64,000 nucleotides of DNA, taken from assembly GCF_900188175.1 (NCBI RefSeq), contig NZ_FZOQ01000011.1:62001-126000 (forward strand), read 5' to 3'. The stretch's first letter is position 1. Every line of letters begins with the position of its first letter. Below, in pieces: positions 25,562 to 33,867 of this stretch. The stretch is from Pontibacter ummariensis. Lineage in GTDB: Bacteria; Bacteroidota; Bacteroidia; Cytophagales; Hymenobacteraceae. The notes under the pieces were generated by a model. The model did no database searches and had not been told where the DNA came from. It saw only the letters and a program-made list of their open reading frames with translations. The translations under genes were made by a program, and so were the position numbers.

Positions 25562-27465
25562 ACGAGCAACTAGCGTTTCTTAAAACAGTAAAGCCATTCG
25601 ATGTGTTACCCGATGACGTGCTGTTGGGTGTAGTGGACCTGTTGCAGGAAGTAAAATATACCAAAGACACCGCCCTTTACCACCAGGAGGTAACCAAGAT
25701 GCGTGGGGTGGACCTGATCGTGAAGGGAGAGTACGAGGCTTTCTTTTACGACAGCGAGCAAAATAAGCGGGTAGTAGAGCTGCACCACGCCGGCTATTGC
25801 TACGGCGGGGTATCTGTGCTGCTCAACAGAAAGCGGTCGTTGCGCTCTGTGATCGCCAAAAAGGGAACCGTTGTGTACTTCCTGCACCGGAAAGACTTTA
25901 AGGCCCTGTGCCAGGCGTACGAGGAGTTTTTCCAGTTCTTTACGAATGAGTTCGGCAAGCGCATGCTAAATGATGAGTATGCCCACTTTGTGAAAAAGCC
26001 CACTGCTTTTGAGGCGAACTATATCGCCTCCGACCAGCTGTACTCCCGTAAGATCGAAAGCCTGGAGTACCGTGACCTGGTTACCTGTAGCGCCGGTACA
26101 CCTATTTTTGAGGCAGCCCGCCTGATGGCAGAACAAAGGATTAGCTGCCTTTTTGTAAGAGATGACAAAGGAGAGATCCTGGGCTATATAACAGACATTA
26201 CGCTGCGGGATAACGTGGTGGCCAAGCAGGTAGATCCCCAGGGGGCGGTAAGCCGCATCATGGATAACCCGATTATGTCCATCAGTACGCAGGCTTTCGT
26301 GTATGAGGCCATTCTGCTCATGTTCCGCACAAAAACCAGGTACCTGCTGATAGAGGACAAGGGACAGTACCTCGGCTTTATCAGCCGAAACAAGCTGCTG
26401 AGCGAACAGGCACAGTCGCCCTTCGTGTTCATTCAGTCGGTAAAACTGGCCCAGTCCGTAGACGAGCTCAAACGAAAGTGGGAGAAGGTGCCGGAGATCG
26501 TGTACCAGTTGCTCGACAGGGGTGTAAAGCCGGAGATTGTAAACCAGGTGATCACCACGGTGTCAGACACCATTGCCCTGAAGGTGATCGAAGGGGTGAT
26601 TGATGAGATGGGGCCGCCGCCTGCCAAATTCGTGTTCATGGTGCTGGGCAGCGAGGGGAGGAAAGAACAGACCCTGGCTACCGACCAGGACAATGCCATT
26701 ATCTACGAAGACAAGGCAAACGAGCAGCGCGAGCTGGTACGGGAGTACTTTCTGCGGTTCGCAGAGCAGGTGTCGGAGCGCTTAGACCATGTCGGTTTCA
26801 GCTACTGCACAGGGGGCTACATGGCCAAGAACTCGAAATGGACACACTCCCTCTCGCACTGGAAGCGCAACTACACCAGCTGGATGCAGGAGCCGGACCC
26901 GGACACGGTCATGAAGTTCTCCGCGTTCTTTGATTGCCGCCATATTTACGGTGAAGCGGCTATCATGGATGACCTGCGGGATTTCCTGGACCAGGAGCTT
27001 CAAAAAATGCTGGGCCGCTTCCTGTACCACATGGCTAACAATGCCCTGCAGTATGAGCCCCCGCTTACCTTTTTTAAGAACATCCGCACCTTCACCAAAG
27101 GGAAGCACGAGGTGTTTAACATTAAGAAAGCGATGACACCGATCGTGGACTTAGTGCGGGTATACGCACTTAAGAACAGGATCTTTAAACTGAACACGGG
27201 CGAGCGCCTGGAGGCCCTGCGGGACAAAGGCGTGTTCACGGAGGGTGAGTACCACGAACTGATGCAGTCGTACTATTACCTGATGAGTATGCGCCTGAAA
27301 AAGCAAGCGGCTCAGATCATCCATGATAAGTCGGAGCCGGAGAATTACATCGATATCCGGAGCCTGACCAAAATTGAGCAGGTAACCCTGAAGGAGATTT
27401 TCAAGACCATTGCCAACTTCCAGACGAGCATTAAGTTCAAGTTTACCAACTCCTTGCTTGGCTAA
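25558..27465 (+). CDS. cNMP-binding/CBS/DUF294 nucleotidyltransferase
   Basis: A 635-residue multidomain protein. It contains a cyclic-nucleotide-binding fold (about 10-125), a CBS pair (about 170-290), a GlnD-like DUF294 nucleotidyltransferase domain (about 320-460, motif GSEGRKEQTLATDQDN at about 364-380) and the helical DUF294 C-terminal domain. The family looks like a nucleotidyl-modifying enzyme gated by two nucleotide sensors, but its target is not established. It is translationally coupled to the membrane exonuclease upstream and followed 2 bp later by a 2H phosphoesterase gene. Confidence 0.9.
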   Translation: MNEQLAFLKTVKPFDVLPDDVLLGVVDLLQEVKYTKDTALYHQEVTKMRGVDLIVKGEYEAFFYDSEQNKRVVELHHAGYCYGGVSVLLNRKRSLRSVIAKKGTVVYFLHRKDFKALCQAYEEFFQFFTNEFGKRMLNDEYAHFVKKPTAFEANYIASDQLYSRKIESLEYRDLVTCSAGTPIFEAARLMAEQRISCLFVRDDKGEILGYITDITLRDNVVAKQVDPQGAVSRIMDNPIMSISTQAFVYEAILLMFRTKTRYLLIEDKGQYLGFISRNKLLSEQAQSPFVFIQSVKLAQSVDELKRKWEKVPEIVYQLLDRGVKPEIVNQVITTVSDTIALKVIEGVIDEMGPPPAKFVFMVLGSEGRKEQTLATDQDNAIIYEDKANEQRELVREYFLRFAEQVSERLDHVGFSYCTGGYMAKNSKWTHSLSHWKRNYTSWMQEPDPDTVMKFSAFFDCRHIYGEAAIMDDLRDFLDQELQKMLGRFLYHMANNALQYEPPLTFFKNIRTFTKGKHEVFNIKKAMTPIVDLVRVYALKNRIFKLNTGERLEALRDKGVFTEGEYHELMQSYYYLMSMRLKKQAAQIIHDKSEPENYIDIRSLTKIEQVTLKEIFKTIANFQTSIKFKFTNSLLG

Positions 27466-27467
27466 AG

Positions 27468-28151
27468 ATGAGCTTGCAGCAGCATTACGACAACCTGTGG
27501 AGTAACTCCCGGCAGCAGTTTGAGGCAGGTGCTTTTGAACTTGACCCACTGTTGGATGCGACCAATGATGAGAGACGGGGCATTACTTTGTTGTTTCGCC
27601 CCGTGCAGGAGGTCCGCAACGAGTTTCTTGCCTTTCTGGAGGAGTTAAAAGCGGTAGAGCCGGAGCAACATTATTACCCGTCCGATGACCTGCATGTGAC
27701 CGTTATGTCCATCATCTCCTGTTATGCAGGCTTTCAACTGGAAATGATTCAGGTAGAAGATTACCTCTCTTTGCTAAAAGAGGCACTGCAGGGGATAGGG
27801 CCTTTTCGGATACAGTTCAAAGGACTGACGGCCTCCCCGTCTTGTGTGATAATACAGGGTTTCCCAGCGGATGAGAGCCTACAGGAAATCAGGGAAAGGT
27901 TAAGAAAAGCTTTTGCAGGTTCACCACTACAGCAAACCCTTGATCAGCGGTATACCATCCAGACAGCGCACAGCACTGTGAGCAGGTTCCGGAAGCCACT
28001 GCTGCAGCCCCAGAAGTTTTTGAAAAAGCTCGAGCTGTACCGCCAGTTCGATTTTGGAAGCTCAGAAGTCACGGAGTTGGAGTTGGTGTTTAACGACTGG
28101 TACCAACGCAGCAAGGAGGTAAGGTTGCTTGGTAAATGGAAGTTGCGGTAA
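27468..28151 (+). CDS. 2H phosphoesterase (LigT/2'-5' RNA ligase-like)
   Basis: A 227-residue protein with the two HxT/SxV motifs of the 2H superfamily: LHVTVMS near residue 78 and AHSTVSRF near residue 166. These enzymes act on 2'-3' cyclic phosphates or 2'-5' linkages of RNA and small nucleotides. It starts 2 bp after the DUF294 gene, completing a tight three-gene unit. A hairpin terminator follows. Confidence 0.82.
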   Translation: MSLQQHYDNLWSNSRQQFEAGAFELDPLLDATNDERRGITLLFRPVQEVRNEFLAFLEELKAVEPEQHYYPSDDLHVTVMSIISCYAGFQLEMIQVEDYLSLLKEALQGIGPFRIQFKGLTASPSCVIIQGFPADESLQEIRERLRKAFAGSPLQQTLDQRYTIQTAHSTVSRFRKPLLQPQKFLKKLELYRQFDFGSSEVTELELVFNDWYQRSKEVRLLGKWKLR

Positions 28152-28172
28152 CAGCTAAAGCACAGCACGGTT

Positions 28173-28208
28173 GAAGCCGGTAAGCAGAAGTGCCGGCTTC
28201 CCTTTTTT
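28173..28208 (+). terminator. Intrinsic terminator after the 2H phosphoesterase gene
   Basis: Eight-base arms GAAGCCGG (28173-28180) and CCGGCTTC (28193-28200), followed by a six-T run at 28203-28208. It is 21 bp past the stop codon. Confidence 0.8.
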
Positions 28209-28270
28209 ACCCTGTCGGACGCAACTTTTCCGGCTGCATCCGATAAAAGGAGGAGCTTAAACCTGTTTAT

Positions 28271-29857
28271 ATGCTTATCAAACACCTCTCCCTGTTAGCC
28301 TTAAGTACTTTAAGCCTTTTCATCAGTGTGTCTACGGCTGCTGGGCAAGCCCCTCCGGCGGCTTCTGTTACAGTAAAGATAGAGGTGCCGGAGAGCATGC
28401 AGGCAGCTCCTTTTCATGTCGATCGCTTTGCGACTATCCCCCCTAACTTTAAGCTGGAGGTATATGCCCGGGTTAGCGGCGCACGCTTTCTGGCTACATC
28501 CCCTAACGGCGACCTGTTTGTGTCGATGCCGTATGACGGGAAAGTGAAGGTGCTGCGGACAAGCGAAAATGGGCAAGTGCAGGACTATGACTATGTAACC
28601 GGGCTGGCGCGCCCGCACGATATTGTTTTTCATAAAATAGGGGAGACGCAGTATGTCTACATTTCCGAAAAGAATCAGATAAACCGGTTTAAGTACAGCA
28701 ACGGCGACCTGGAGGCACATGACCGGGAGATTGTAGTGGCTAACCTGCCGGATGAAAGCTTGCCGGAACTGAAAGGCAATTATGGGCACGTACTGAAGAA
28801 CTTAGCCCTCGATCGGAACCATAAGTTGTATGTATCCATTGCCTCTACCTGCAACGCCTGCATAGAGGACACGCAAAGCGACCCGAAAAGAGGCGCCATT
28901 TACGTATATGATGCAGATGGTAGCAACGGCAGGCTCTTTGCTGAAGGCTTGCGGAATGCCGAAGGGCTTGCTTTTGTACCTGGCACGAACGACCTCTGGG
29001 TTACTGTAAACAACAGAGACCAGATCGCTTACCCTTTTAAGGACGAGACTGGCTTGTACGGTCAGGTCGTGCAGTCTTACGTGGACAATAACCCGCCAGA
29101 AGAGTTTACCTTGGTGCGCGACGGCGGAAACTATGGATGGCCATTCTGCAACCCCGATCACAGGGAGGGGATGGATAACATGCCTTTCCTAAATGACTAC
29201 CAGCTAAACAGAAACGGAGCAGTGGACTGCGGTGGCATGGACCGAATTATGAAAGGCATTCCCGCACACTCGGCTCCCCTGGGGTTGTTGTTTACCCAAG
29301 CCACAGCAATGCCACAGGCTTACCGGAACGGAGCGTTAATTGCGCTGCATGGCTCCTGGAACCGCTCTAAGGCCACCGGCTATAAAGTTATTTTCTTTCC
29401 GTGGGAGAACGGCAAACCCGGCGAGCAGCTCGACCTGGTAGGAGGCTTTCTGAACAGTGACTCCACAGAAGCTTACGCCCGTCCCGTAGATATAGCGATT
29501 GGTCCGGAGGGCAGCCTCTTTATCTCCGATGATCATGCCCACGCCATTTACAAACTGAGCTATACCGGTCCCGTAGCAGGTGCCAAAGACGAAGCGCTGG
29601 CAAGGGCCGTGGATGTGTTTCCTGTGCCGGCAAATGGTTACTTCATGATACAACTAAAGGACCTAAAGAGCCGGGAAGTAGAATTTGTGTTGACTAACCC
29701 GCAGTCCGCGAATGTCCTTATGGTGACGAAGCCCGTGAGAGAAGGGACAAACAGTTATAAACTTGATACCAGCAGGTTTGCCAATGGTGTTTACTTCCTC
29801 CGAATCCTGTCCGGCGGTGCACAGGTTGTGAAGCGTATTATAATTCGAAACAAATAG
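28271..29857 (+). CDS. Sorbosone/glucose dehydrogenase-like beta-propeller with T9SS sorting domain
   Basis: A 528-residue exported protein with a signal peptide (about 1-24). Residues 45-430 form a six-bladed propeller of the PQQ-dependent sugar (L-sorbosone) dehydrogenase type, with LARPHDIVFH, GGNYGWPFCNPD, HGSWNRSKATGYKV and FISDDHAHAIYKL. The last 75 residues form a Por secretion (type IX) C-terminal domain: VFPVPANGYFMIQL and SRFANGVYFLRI followed by a basic end. It is therefore expected on the cell surface or secreted. Whether it binds PQQ or oxidises a sugar cannot be shown here. Confidence 0.85.
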   Translation: MLIKHLSLLALSTLSLFISVSTAAGQAPPAASVTVKIEVPESMQAAPFHVDRFATIPPNFKLEVYARVSGARFLATSPNGDLFVSMPYDGKVKVLRTSENGQVQDYDYVTGLARPHDIVFHKIGETQYVYISEKNQINRFKYSNGDLEAHDREIVVANLPDESLPELKGNYGHVLKNLALDRNHKLYVSIASTCNACIEDTQSDPKRGAIYVYDADGSNGRLFAEGLRNAEGLAFVPGTNDLWVTVNNRDQIAYPFKDETGLYGQVVQSYVDNNPPEEFTLVRDGGNYGWPFCNPDHREGMDNMPFLNDYQLNRNGAVDCGGMDRIMKGIPAHSAPLGLLFTQATAMPQAYRNGALIALHGSWNRSKATGYKVIFFPWENGKPGEQLDLVGGFLNSDSTEAYARPVDIAIGPEGSLFISDDHAHAIYKLSYTGPVAGAKDEALARAVDVFPVPANGYFMIQLKDLKSREVEFVLTNPQSANVLMVTKPVREGTNSYKLDTSRFANGVYFLRILSGGAQVVKRIIIRNK

Positions 29858-30035
29858 TACGGCTGCCAACAAATAGAGGAGAATGTTGATTGCTTCATCT
29901 CTGGAAGAGAGAAGGCATTAGGGCATTTACTCTTTGCAATAAAGTTTAAACATTAAGTCGATAACTGGGTTTTAGCGGGATACACGTAAATGGCCCTGTT
30001 CCAGCGTTGACGGCTGGCGCCATAATCCTTTCTAC

Positions 30036-30947
30036 ATGAGTAGCTTTATCCTTTTGTTTGGGTGCCTGATCATTGGTATTGTTCTCCAACATGTGCGCGA
30101 TTTCCCGGTTAACACGCCACAGGTGCTTAACCAGTTTATCATTTATATTTCGCTGCCAGCGCTGGCCCTGTACTTCATCCCCGAGCTGGTGTTGGACAGT
30201 ACCGCGTTGTTGCCTGTAAGTGTGGCCTGGATCTGCTTCGCCGGTGCGGCGCTGCTTTTCTGGAGCTTGGGAAAATTGCTGGGCTGGTCTAAAAAGTTAA
30301 TTGGCTGCCTGATCCTTACCGCTGGCCTGGGCAACACCGCCTTTATTGGCTTCCCGGTAATAGAGGCCCTGTATGGGAAGGAGGGTTTAAAAACAGCTAT
30401 CCTGATTGACCAGCCAGGCACTTTTATGGTGCTGTCCACACTTGGCATTGCGCTGGCCGCTACCTTCTCGAAAGGGGAGGCGAGCACGGGTATCATCACT
30501 AAAAAGATCCTGAAGTTCCCTCCCTTTCTTATGTTCCTGTTGGCCCTGGCAATGAACCTGCTGGACCTGCACTTCCCGGATGACCTGAAGGAGGTTTTCC
30601 AGCGCCTTGGAAACACGGTGTCGCCTATCGCCTTGGTATCCGTGGGGATGCAGCTGCGCCTCGAGAAACGTAGCAAGCACTGGGGCTTTTTGGCCATAGG
30701 GCTTGGCTATCAACTCCTGCTGGCTCCCTTACTGATTTATGTGCTTTTTGTATGGGTACTAGGAGTGCGGGGAGAGGTAGTGCAGGTTTCCGTGATAGAG
30801 GCTGCCATGGCGCCTATGATCACAGCCTCTATTGTGGCAGCATCCTATGGGCTGAAGCCCCGCTTGGCTAACATGATGGTCGGCTTTGGCATTCCAATTT
30901 CTTTTCTAACACTAGCCATCTGGTATTGGGTAGTGCAGGGACTATAA
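30036..30947 (+). CDS. AEC-family (auxin efflux carrier-like) transporter
   Basis: A 303-residue membrane protein with about ten hydrophobic helices in two similar halves, and Pro/Gly breaks in each half (LPALALYF; AAMAPMITASIVAA). The family exports or takes up organic acids such as malate or malonate. It is monocistronic with no substrate hint from its neighbours. Confidence 0.85.
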   Translation: MSSFILLFGCLIIGIVLQHVRDFPVNTPQVLNQFIIYISLPALALYFIPELVLDSTALLPVSVAWICFAGAALLFWSLGKLLGWSKKLIGCLILTAGLGNTAFIGFPVIEALYGKEGLKTAILIDQPGTFMVLSTLGIALAATFSKGEASTGIITKKILKFPPFLMFLLALAMNLLDLHFPDDLKEVFQRLGNTVSPIALVSVGMQLRLEKRSKHWGFLAIGLGYQLLLAPLLIYVLFVWVLGVRGEVVQVSVIEAAMAPMITASIVAASYGLKPRLANMMVGFGIPISFLTLAIWYWVVQGL

Positions 30948-31026
30948 CAAATAGAAAGCTGGAACAGTGGATACAGGCCTCACCTAAAAAAGAAGCATGC
31001 GGTTGCCTAAGAAGGAAGCTGGCTTC

Positions 31027-31671
31027 TTACGCTTCCGGTTCCTGGTAAGTATCCAGCTTGATCTTTTCGATGAGCAGGTAGTTTTTAAACTGATGAATTA
31101 ACTTGTCCATTTCCCTTTCTTTTAGCTTGAGGGCGCTTACTTCCTCGTCAGAGGTTTGTAGGACCGGACGCAGGCGGTACAAGCTATCCTGCAACTGCGG
31201 AATGGCGGCTTCCATGTGCTGTCTTAAATCTTCCTCCTGCGCAAGCAAGAGTCCTTGTTCCAGTTCCTGAATGTACATCTCCAGAAACTCGGCCATATGC
31301 CAGGGGTTGTTGGGCTTGTTAAAGGTAAAGTCTGTGTTACAGCGGCGGCAGCGGTACGTGTTGCTACGCCAGCCATGCTCATTGGTGCTGGTGCCGTTTT
31401 TTTTCAGCAGGTCTGCCTTGTTGCACTTAGGGCACTGGGTCTTGTCTTCTATGATGTTGTTCAGACGCTCGCGCTTGTCCAGGATCGCTGCTCTGTTCCT
31501 GGCATGCTGTAGCAGTTGCGATTCCAGGTTTTGGCAGGCTTTTGTGAGTTGCTCGTGCTCCTGGCTCAGTTCGCCTGTATTCATCAATGTGGCCGCTCTT
31601 TTACTAAAGAAGCGAATCAGCCGGATCAGCTCTTTCTCGTTTGCCTTCAGTTCTATATTATGCGTCATCAT
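31027..31671 (-). CDS. Coiled-coil protein with central zinc ribbon
   Basis: A 214-residue cytoplasmic protein of unknown function. Long charged helices (about 5-75 and 125-205) flank a four-cysteine zinc ribbon (CPKC near 81 and CRRC near 106, a spacing of about 22 residues). The frame extends one TTG codon further upstream; the ATG at 31671 is chosen. It lies about 20 bp after the hemJ stop and may be cotranscribed with the haem genes. The architecture suggests a DNA- or RNA-associated rod or a scaffold. Confidence 0.75.
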   Translation of the reverse strand: MMTHNIELKANEKELIRLIRFFSKRAATLMNTGELSQEHEQLTKACQNLESQLLQHARNRAAILDKRERLNNIIEDKTQCPKCNKADLLKKNGTSTNEHGWRSNTYRCRRCNTDFTFNKPNNPWHMAEFLEMYIQELEQGLLLAQEEDLRQHMEAAIPQLQDSLYRLRPVLQTSDEEVSALKLKEREMDKLIHQFKNYLLIEKIKLDTYQEPEA

Positions 31672-31691
31672 CAAATATAAGCATTTCGGGG

Positions 31692-32222
31692 CTAATTACT
31701 TTCCCTGATCCGCTTGTAAATACGAATGGCAAGCATCAGTACCACGCTAAAGAGCACGAGGCCAACAATTCCCCATAGCATACTGAGAGAGCTTTTGAGG
31801 ACGACCAAGAACACAATGCTCACCAGGAAAAGGGTGGCTACTTCGTTCCAGATACGCAACTGCGTGGGGCTGTATTTAAGGATACCCTGTTGCTGCTGCT
31901 TAAAGATGCGGTGACACAGGAAATGGTAGATGTAAAGGCCCAGCACAAAACACAGCTTCCAGACCAGCCAGCCCGGGATGCTGCCGTAGAGATACAGCAT
32001 TGTTAAACCAAAGAGTAGGGTAAGCACGGCGGAAGGCCACGTAATACCGTACCACAGGCGTTTTTGCATCAAAGCAAACTGCCGCTGCAGGATACCCCGC
32101 TCTGGCTGAGGTTTTTCGGCGGCCTCAGCATAATAGATAAAGAGGCGCACAATGTAGAATAGGCCGGCAAACCAGGTGACGACAAAAATGATATGCAGCG
32201 CCTTTACATAAAAGAAGTTCAT
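31692..32222 (-). CDS. hemJ: HemJ-like protoporphyrinogen IX oxidase (UPF0093)
   Basis: A 176-residue protein with four to five membrane helices. The N-terminal motif VKALHIIFVVTWFAGLFYIVRLF carries the conserved His, and a later RLWYGITWPSAVLTLLFG segment is also typical of HemJ. It oxidises protoporphyrinogen IX to protoporphyrin IX, the step before haem. The open frame extends to 32264, but the extra 14 residues are not family-like; the start at 32222 (MNFFYVKALH) matches the usual N terminus. It follows hemN, with a weak hairpin between them. Confidence 0.85.
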   Translation of the reverse strand: MNFFYVKALHIIFVVTWFAGLFYIVRLFIYYAEAAEKPQPERGILQRQFALMQKRLWYGITWPSAVLTLLFGLTMLYLYGSIPGWLVWKLCFVLGLYIYHFLCHRIFKQQQQGILKYSPTQLRIWNEVATLFLVSIVFLVVLKSSLSMLWGIVGLVLFSVVLMLAIRIYKRIRESN

Positions 32223-32265
32223 GAGAGCGTCATGTGTTTTTGCAAAGGTACTATGAAATAGCAAA

Positions 32266-32295
32266 CTCCCGCGGCCTAAAGCAGGGCCATGGGAG
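32266..32295. terminator. Imperfect hairpin between hemN and hemJ
   Basis: CTCCC (32266-32270) and GGCC (32273-32276) pair with GGCC (32285-32288) and GGGAG (32291-32295), with an internal mismatch. On the minus strand TTT follows. It could be a weak terminator or attenuator between the haem genes. Confidence 0.45.
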
Positions 32296-32330
32296 CTTAC
32301 GGGAATTAACAGCTAGAAGGGGGCGAAAGG

Positions 32331-33722
32331 CTATACGGAGCGGCTAAAAACAGGTGTCGTAGGCTGCGCAGACCAGAGCCGGGCATCCAGGCACATGGCA
32401 ATGTTACGGAGGAAAGGCCGGCCAGCCGGAAGAACTTCGATGTGATGCGTGCTATAGTGAAGCAGTCCGTCATCAGCAAGCGGCTGCAGGCGGATGAGCG
32501 CATCCACAAAGTAGGGGAGGTCTTCTTCGGACCAGGAGGTCGCCAGGCGGCACATCAGGTTAAGGATGTGCTGTCGTATGAGCAAGTCCTCGGTGGTCAG
32601 CTCGTGCCCTTTCAGGATCGGGAGCTTGCCCGTGCTTACCACCTCCTCATAAGCTTCTACCTCTTTCACGTTCTGCATGAAAGCGGTACCGGTGTCGGAG
32701 ATACTGGAGGCCCCCAGGCCTACCAACAGCTCGGTGTGGCGCGGCGTGTAGCCCATAAAATTACGGTGCAAAAGGCCTTGCCGGGCCGCCAGGTAGAGTT
32801 CATCCGTGGGTAGGGCAAAGTGGTCAAGCCCAATCTCCACATAGCCTGCCGCTTCCAACAGCGTACGTCCCAACTCATAAAGACTTCTTTTTTCTGCCAG
32901 TGCCGGTAGGTCGGCTTCCGAATAGCGGCGCTGTGCCTTACTTTTCCAGGGCACGTGGGCATAGCTGTAAAAAGCAATGCGCTCCGGCCGTAGCTCTTTT
33001 ACCTTTTCTATTGTCAGGCGCACGCTTTCAGCAGTTTGGTGCGGTAGGCCATAGATAATGTCGCCGTTGATAGAGGTATAGCCGATAGCCCGGGCAGTGT
33101 CGAAGGTCTCCTTGGTTTGCTCAAAGGTTTGAATGCGGTTAATCACAAATTGCACCCGTGGGTCGAAGTCCTGTATGCCTACGCTTAGTCTCCTGAAGCC
33201 CAGGTTATACAATACCTGCAGTTGCGCAGCGTTTGTCGCGTTAGGGTGTACCTCTACGCTAAATTCGGCATCGGGCGTTACTTCGGCATTCTCTAACAAG
33301 GCCTCCAGCAGCTTCTTCAGGTTCTGGGCGCTGAAAAAGGTAGGGGTGCCGCCACCCAGGTGCAACTCGGCAATGCGTGGTTTTTCCTCAAACACGGCCA
33401 GGTACTGCTCCCATTCCTCTAAGAGGGCCTGCATGTAAGGCTCCTCTACGCCATGGTTCTTGGTGATGCGCTTGTTGCAGCCGCAGTAGGTACATAGCTG
33501 CTCGCAAAAAGGCAGGTGCAGGTACAGGCTTATTCCCTCAGTTTTATTTGTTTTGTTAAAGGCCCGTTGCACGTGCAGGAACCACCGCTCCTGTGTCAGG
33601 GGTTGCTCGTTCCAAAAAGGTACCGTCGGGTAACTGGTATAGCGGGGCGATGGAACATCGTACTTTGCCAGCAGTTCCGTTGGGGTGCTTGTCACAGGTG
33701 CAGTCATGGTCATTCTCCTCAA
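32331..33722 (-). CDS. hemN: Oxygen-independent coproporphyrinogen III oxidase (radical SAM)
   Basis: A 463-residue radical SAM enzyme that converts coproporphyrinogen III to protoporphyrinogen IX without oxygen. The cluster motif is CEQLCTYC (C73, C77, C80) followed by GC. Other HemN features are YTSYPTVPFW near the N terminus, HLGGGTPTF, YGLPHQTAESV and the C-terminal helical domain. Length fits HemN rather than the shorter HemW. Alternative starts at 33713 and 33707 are possible. A dyad with the spacing of an FNR/CRP-type site lies about 50 bp upstream. HemJ follows, so the two late protoporphyrin steps are clustered. Confidence 0.93.
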   Translation of the reverse strand: MRRMTMTAPVTSTPTELLAKYDVPSPRYTSYPTVPFWNEQPLTQERWFLHVQRAFNKTNKTEGISLYLHLPFCEQLCTYCGCNKRITKNHGVEEPYMQALLEEWEQYLAVFEEKPRIAELHLGGGTPTFFSAQNLKKLLEALLENAEVTPDAEFSVEVHPNATNAAQLQVLYNLGFRRLSVGIQDFDPRVQFVINRIQTFEQTKETFDTARAIGYTSINGDIIYGLPHQTAESVRLTIEKVKELRPERIAFYSYAHVPWKSKAQRRYSEADLPALAEKRSLYELGRTLLEAAGYVEIGLDHFALPTDELYLAARQGLLHRNFMGYTPRHTELLVGLGASSISDTGTAFMQNVKEVEAYEEVVSTGKLPILKGHELTTEDLLIRQHILNLMCRLATSWSEEDLPYFVDALIRLQPLADDGLLHYSTHHIEVLPAGRPFLRNIAMCLDARLWSAQPTTPVFSRSV

Positions 33723-33772
33723 ATAAAGTGTTTTACTTTCACAAAGGTCGGGCTAAAGAGGGGCTTGGGAAA

Positions 33773-33784
33773 TGACATTTGTCA
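33773..33784. promoter_or_regulatory. FNR/CRP-like dyad in the hemN upstream region
   Basis: Perfect dyad TGACA-TT-TGTCA. Its TGA-N6-TCA spacing equals that of FNR-type sites (TTGAT-N4-ATCAA), although the outer bases differ. It sits 51-62 bp upstream of hemN and about 84 bp upstream of the divergent gene at 33868. Control by a Crp/Fnr-family regulator is inferred. Confidence 0.4.
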
Positions 33785-33867
33785 CCTTCACAGAAAAGCT
33801 GGCGTGACTCTTTGCCCTAATATGTGTAACTTCACAAAATTTGCTACAACAATTGCGTTTTTGAACT

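Noticed and set aside
30961..31029. Possible terminator (TAAGAAG and CTTCTTA arms at 31008-31014 and 31023-31029)
   Set aside because: AT-rich, short, and overlaps the stop codon of the zinc-ribbon gene; too weak to call.
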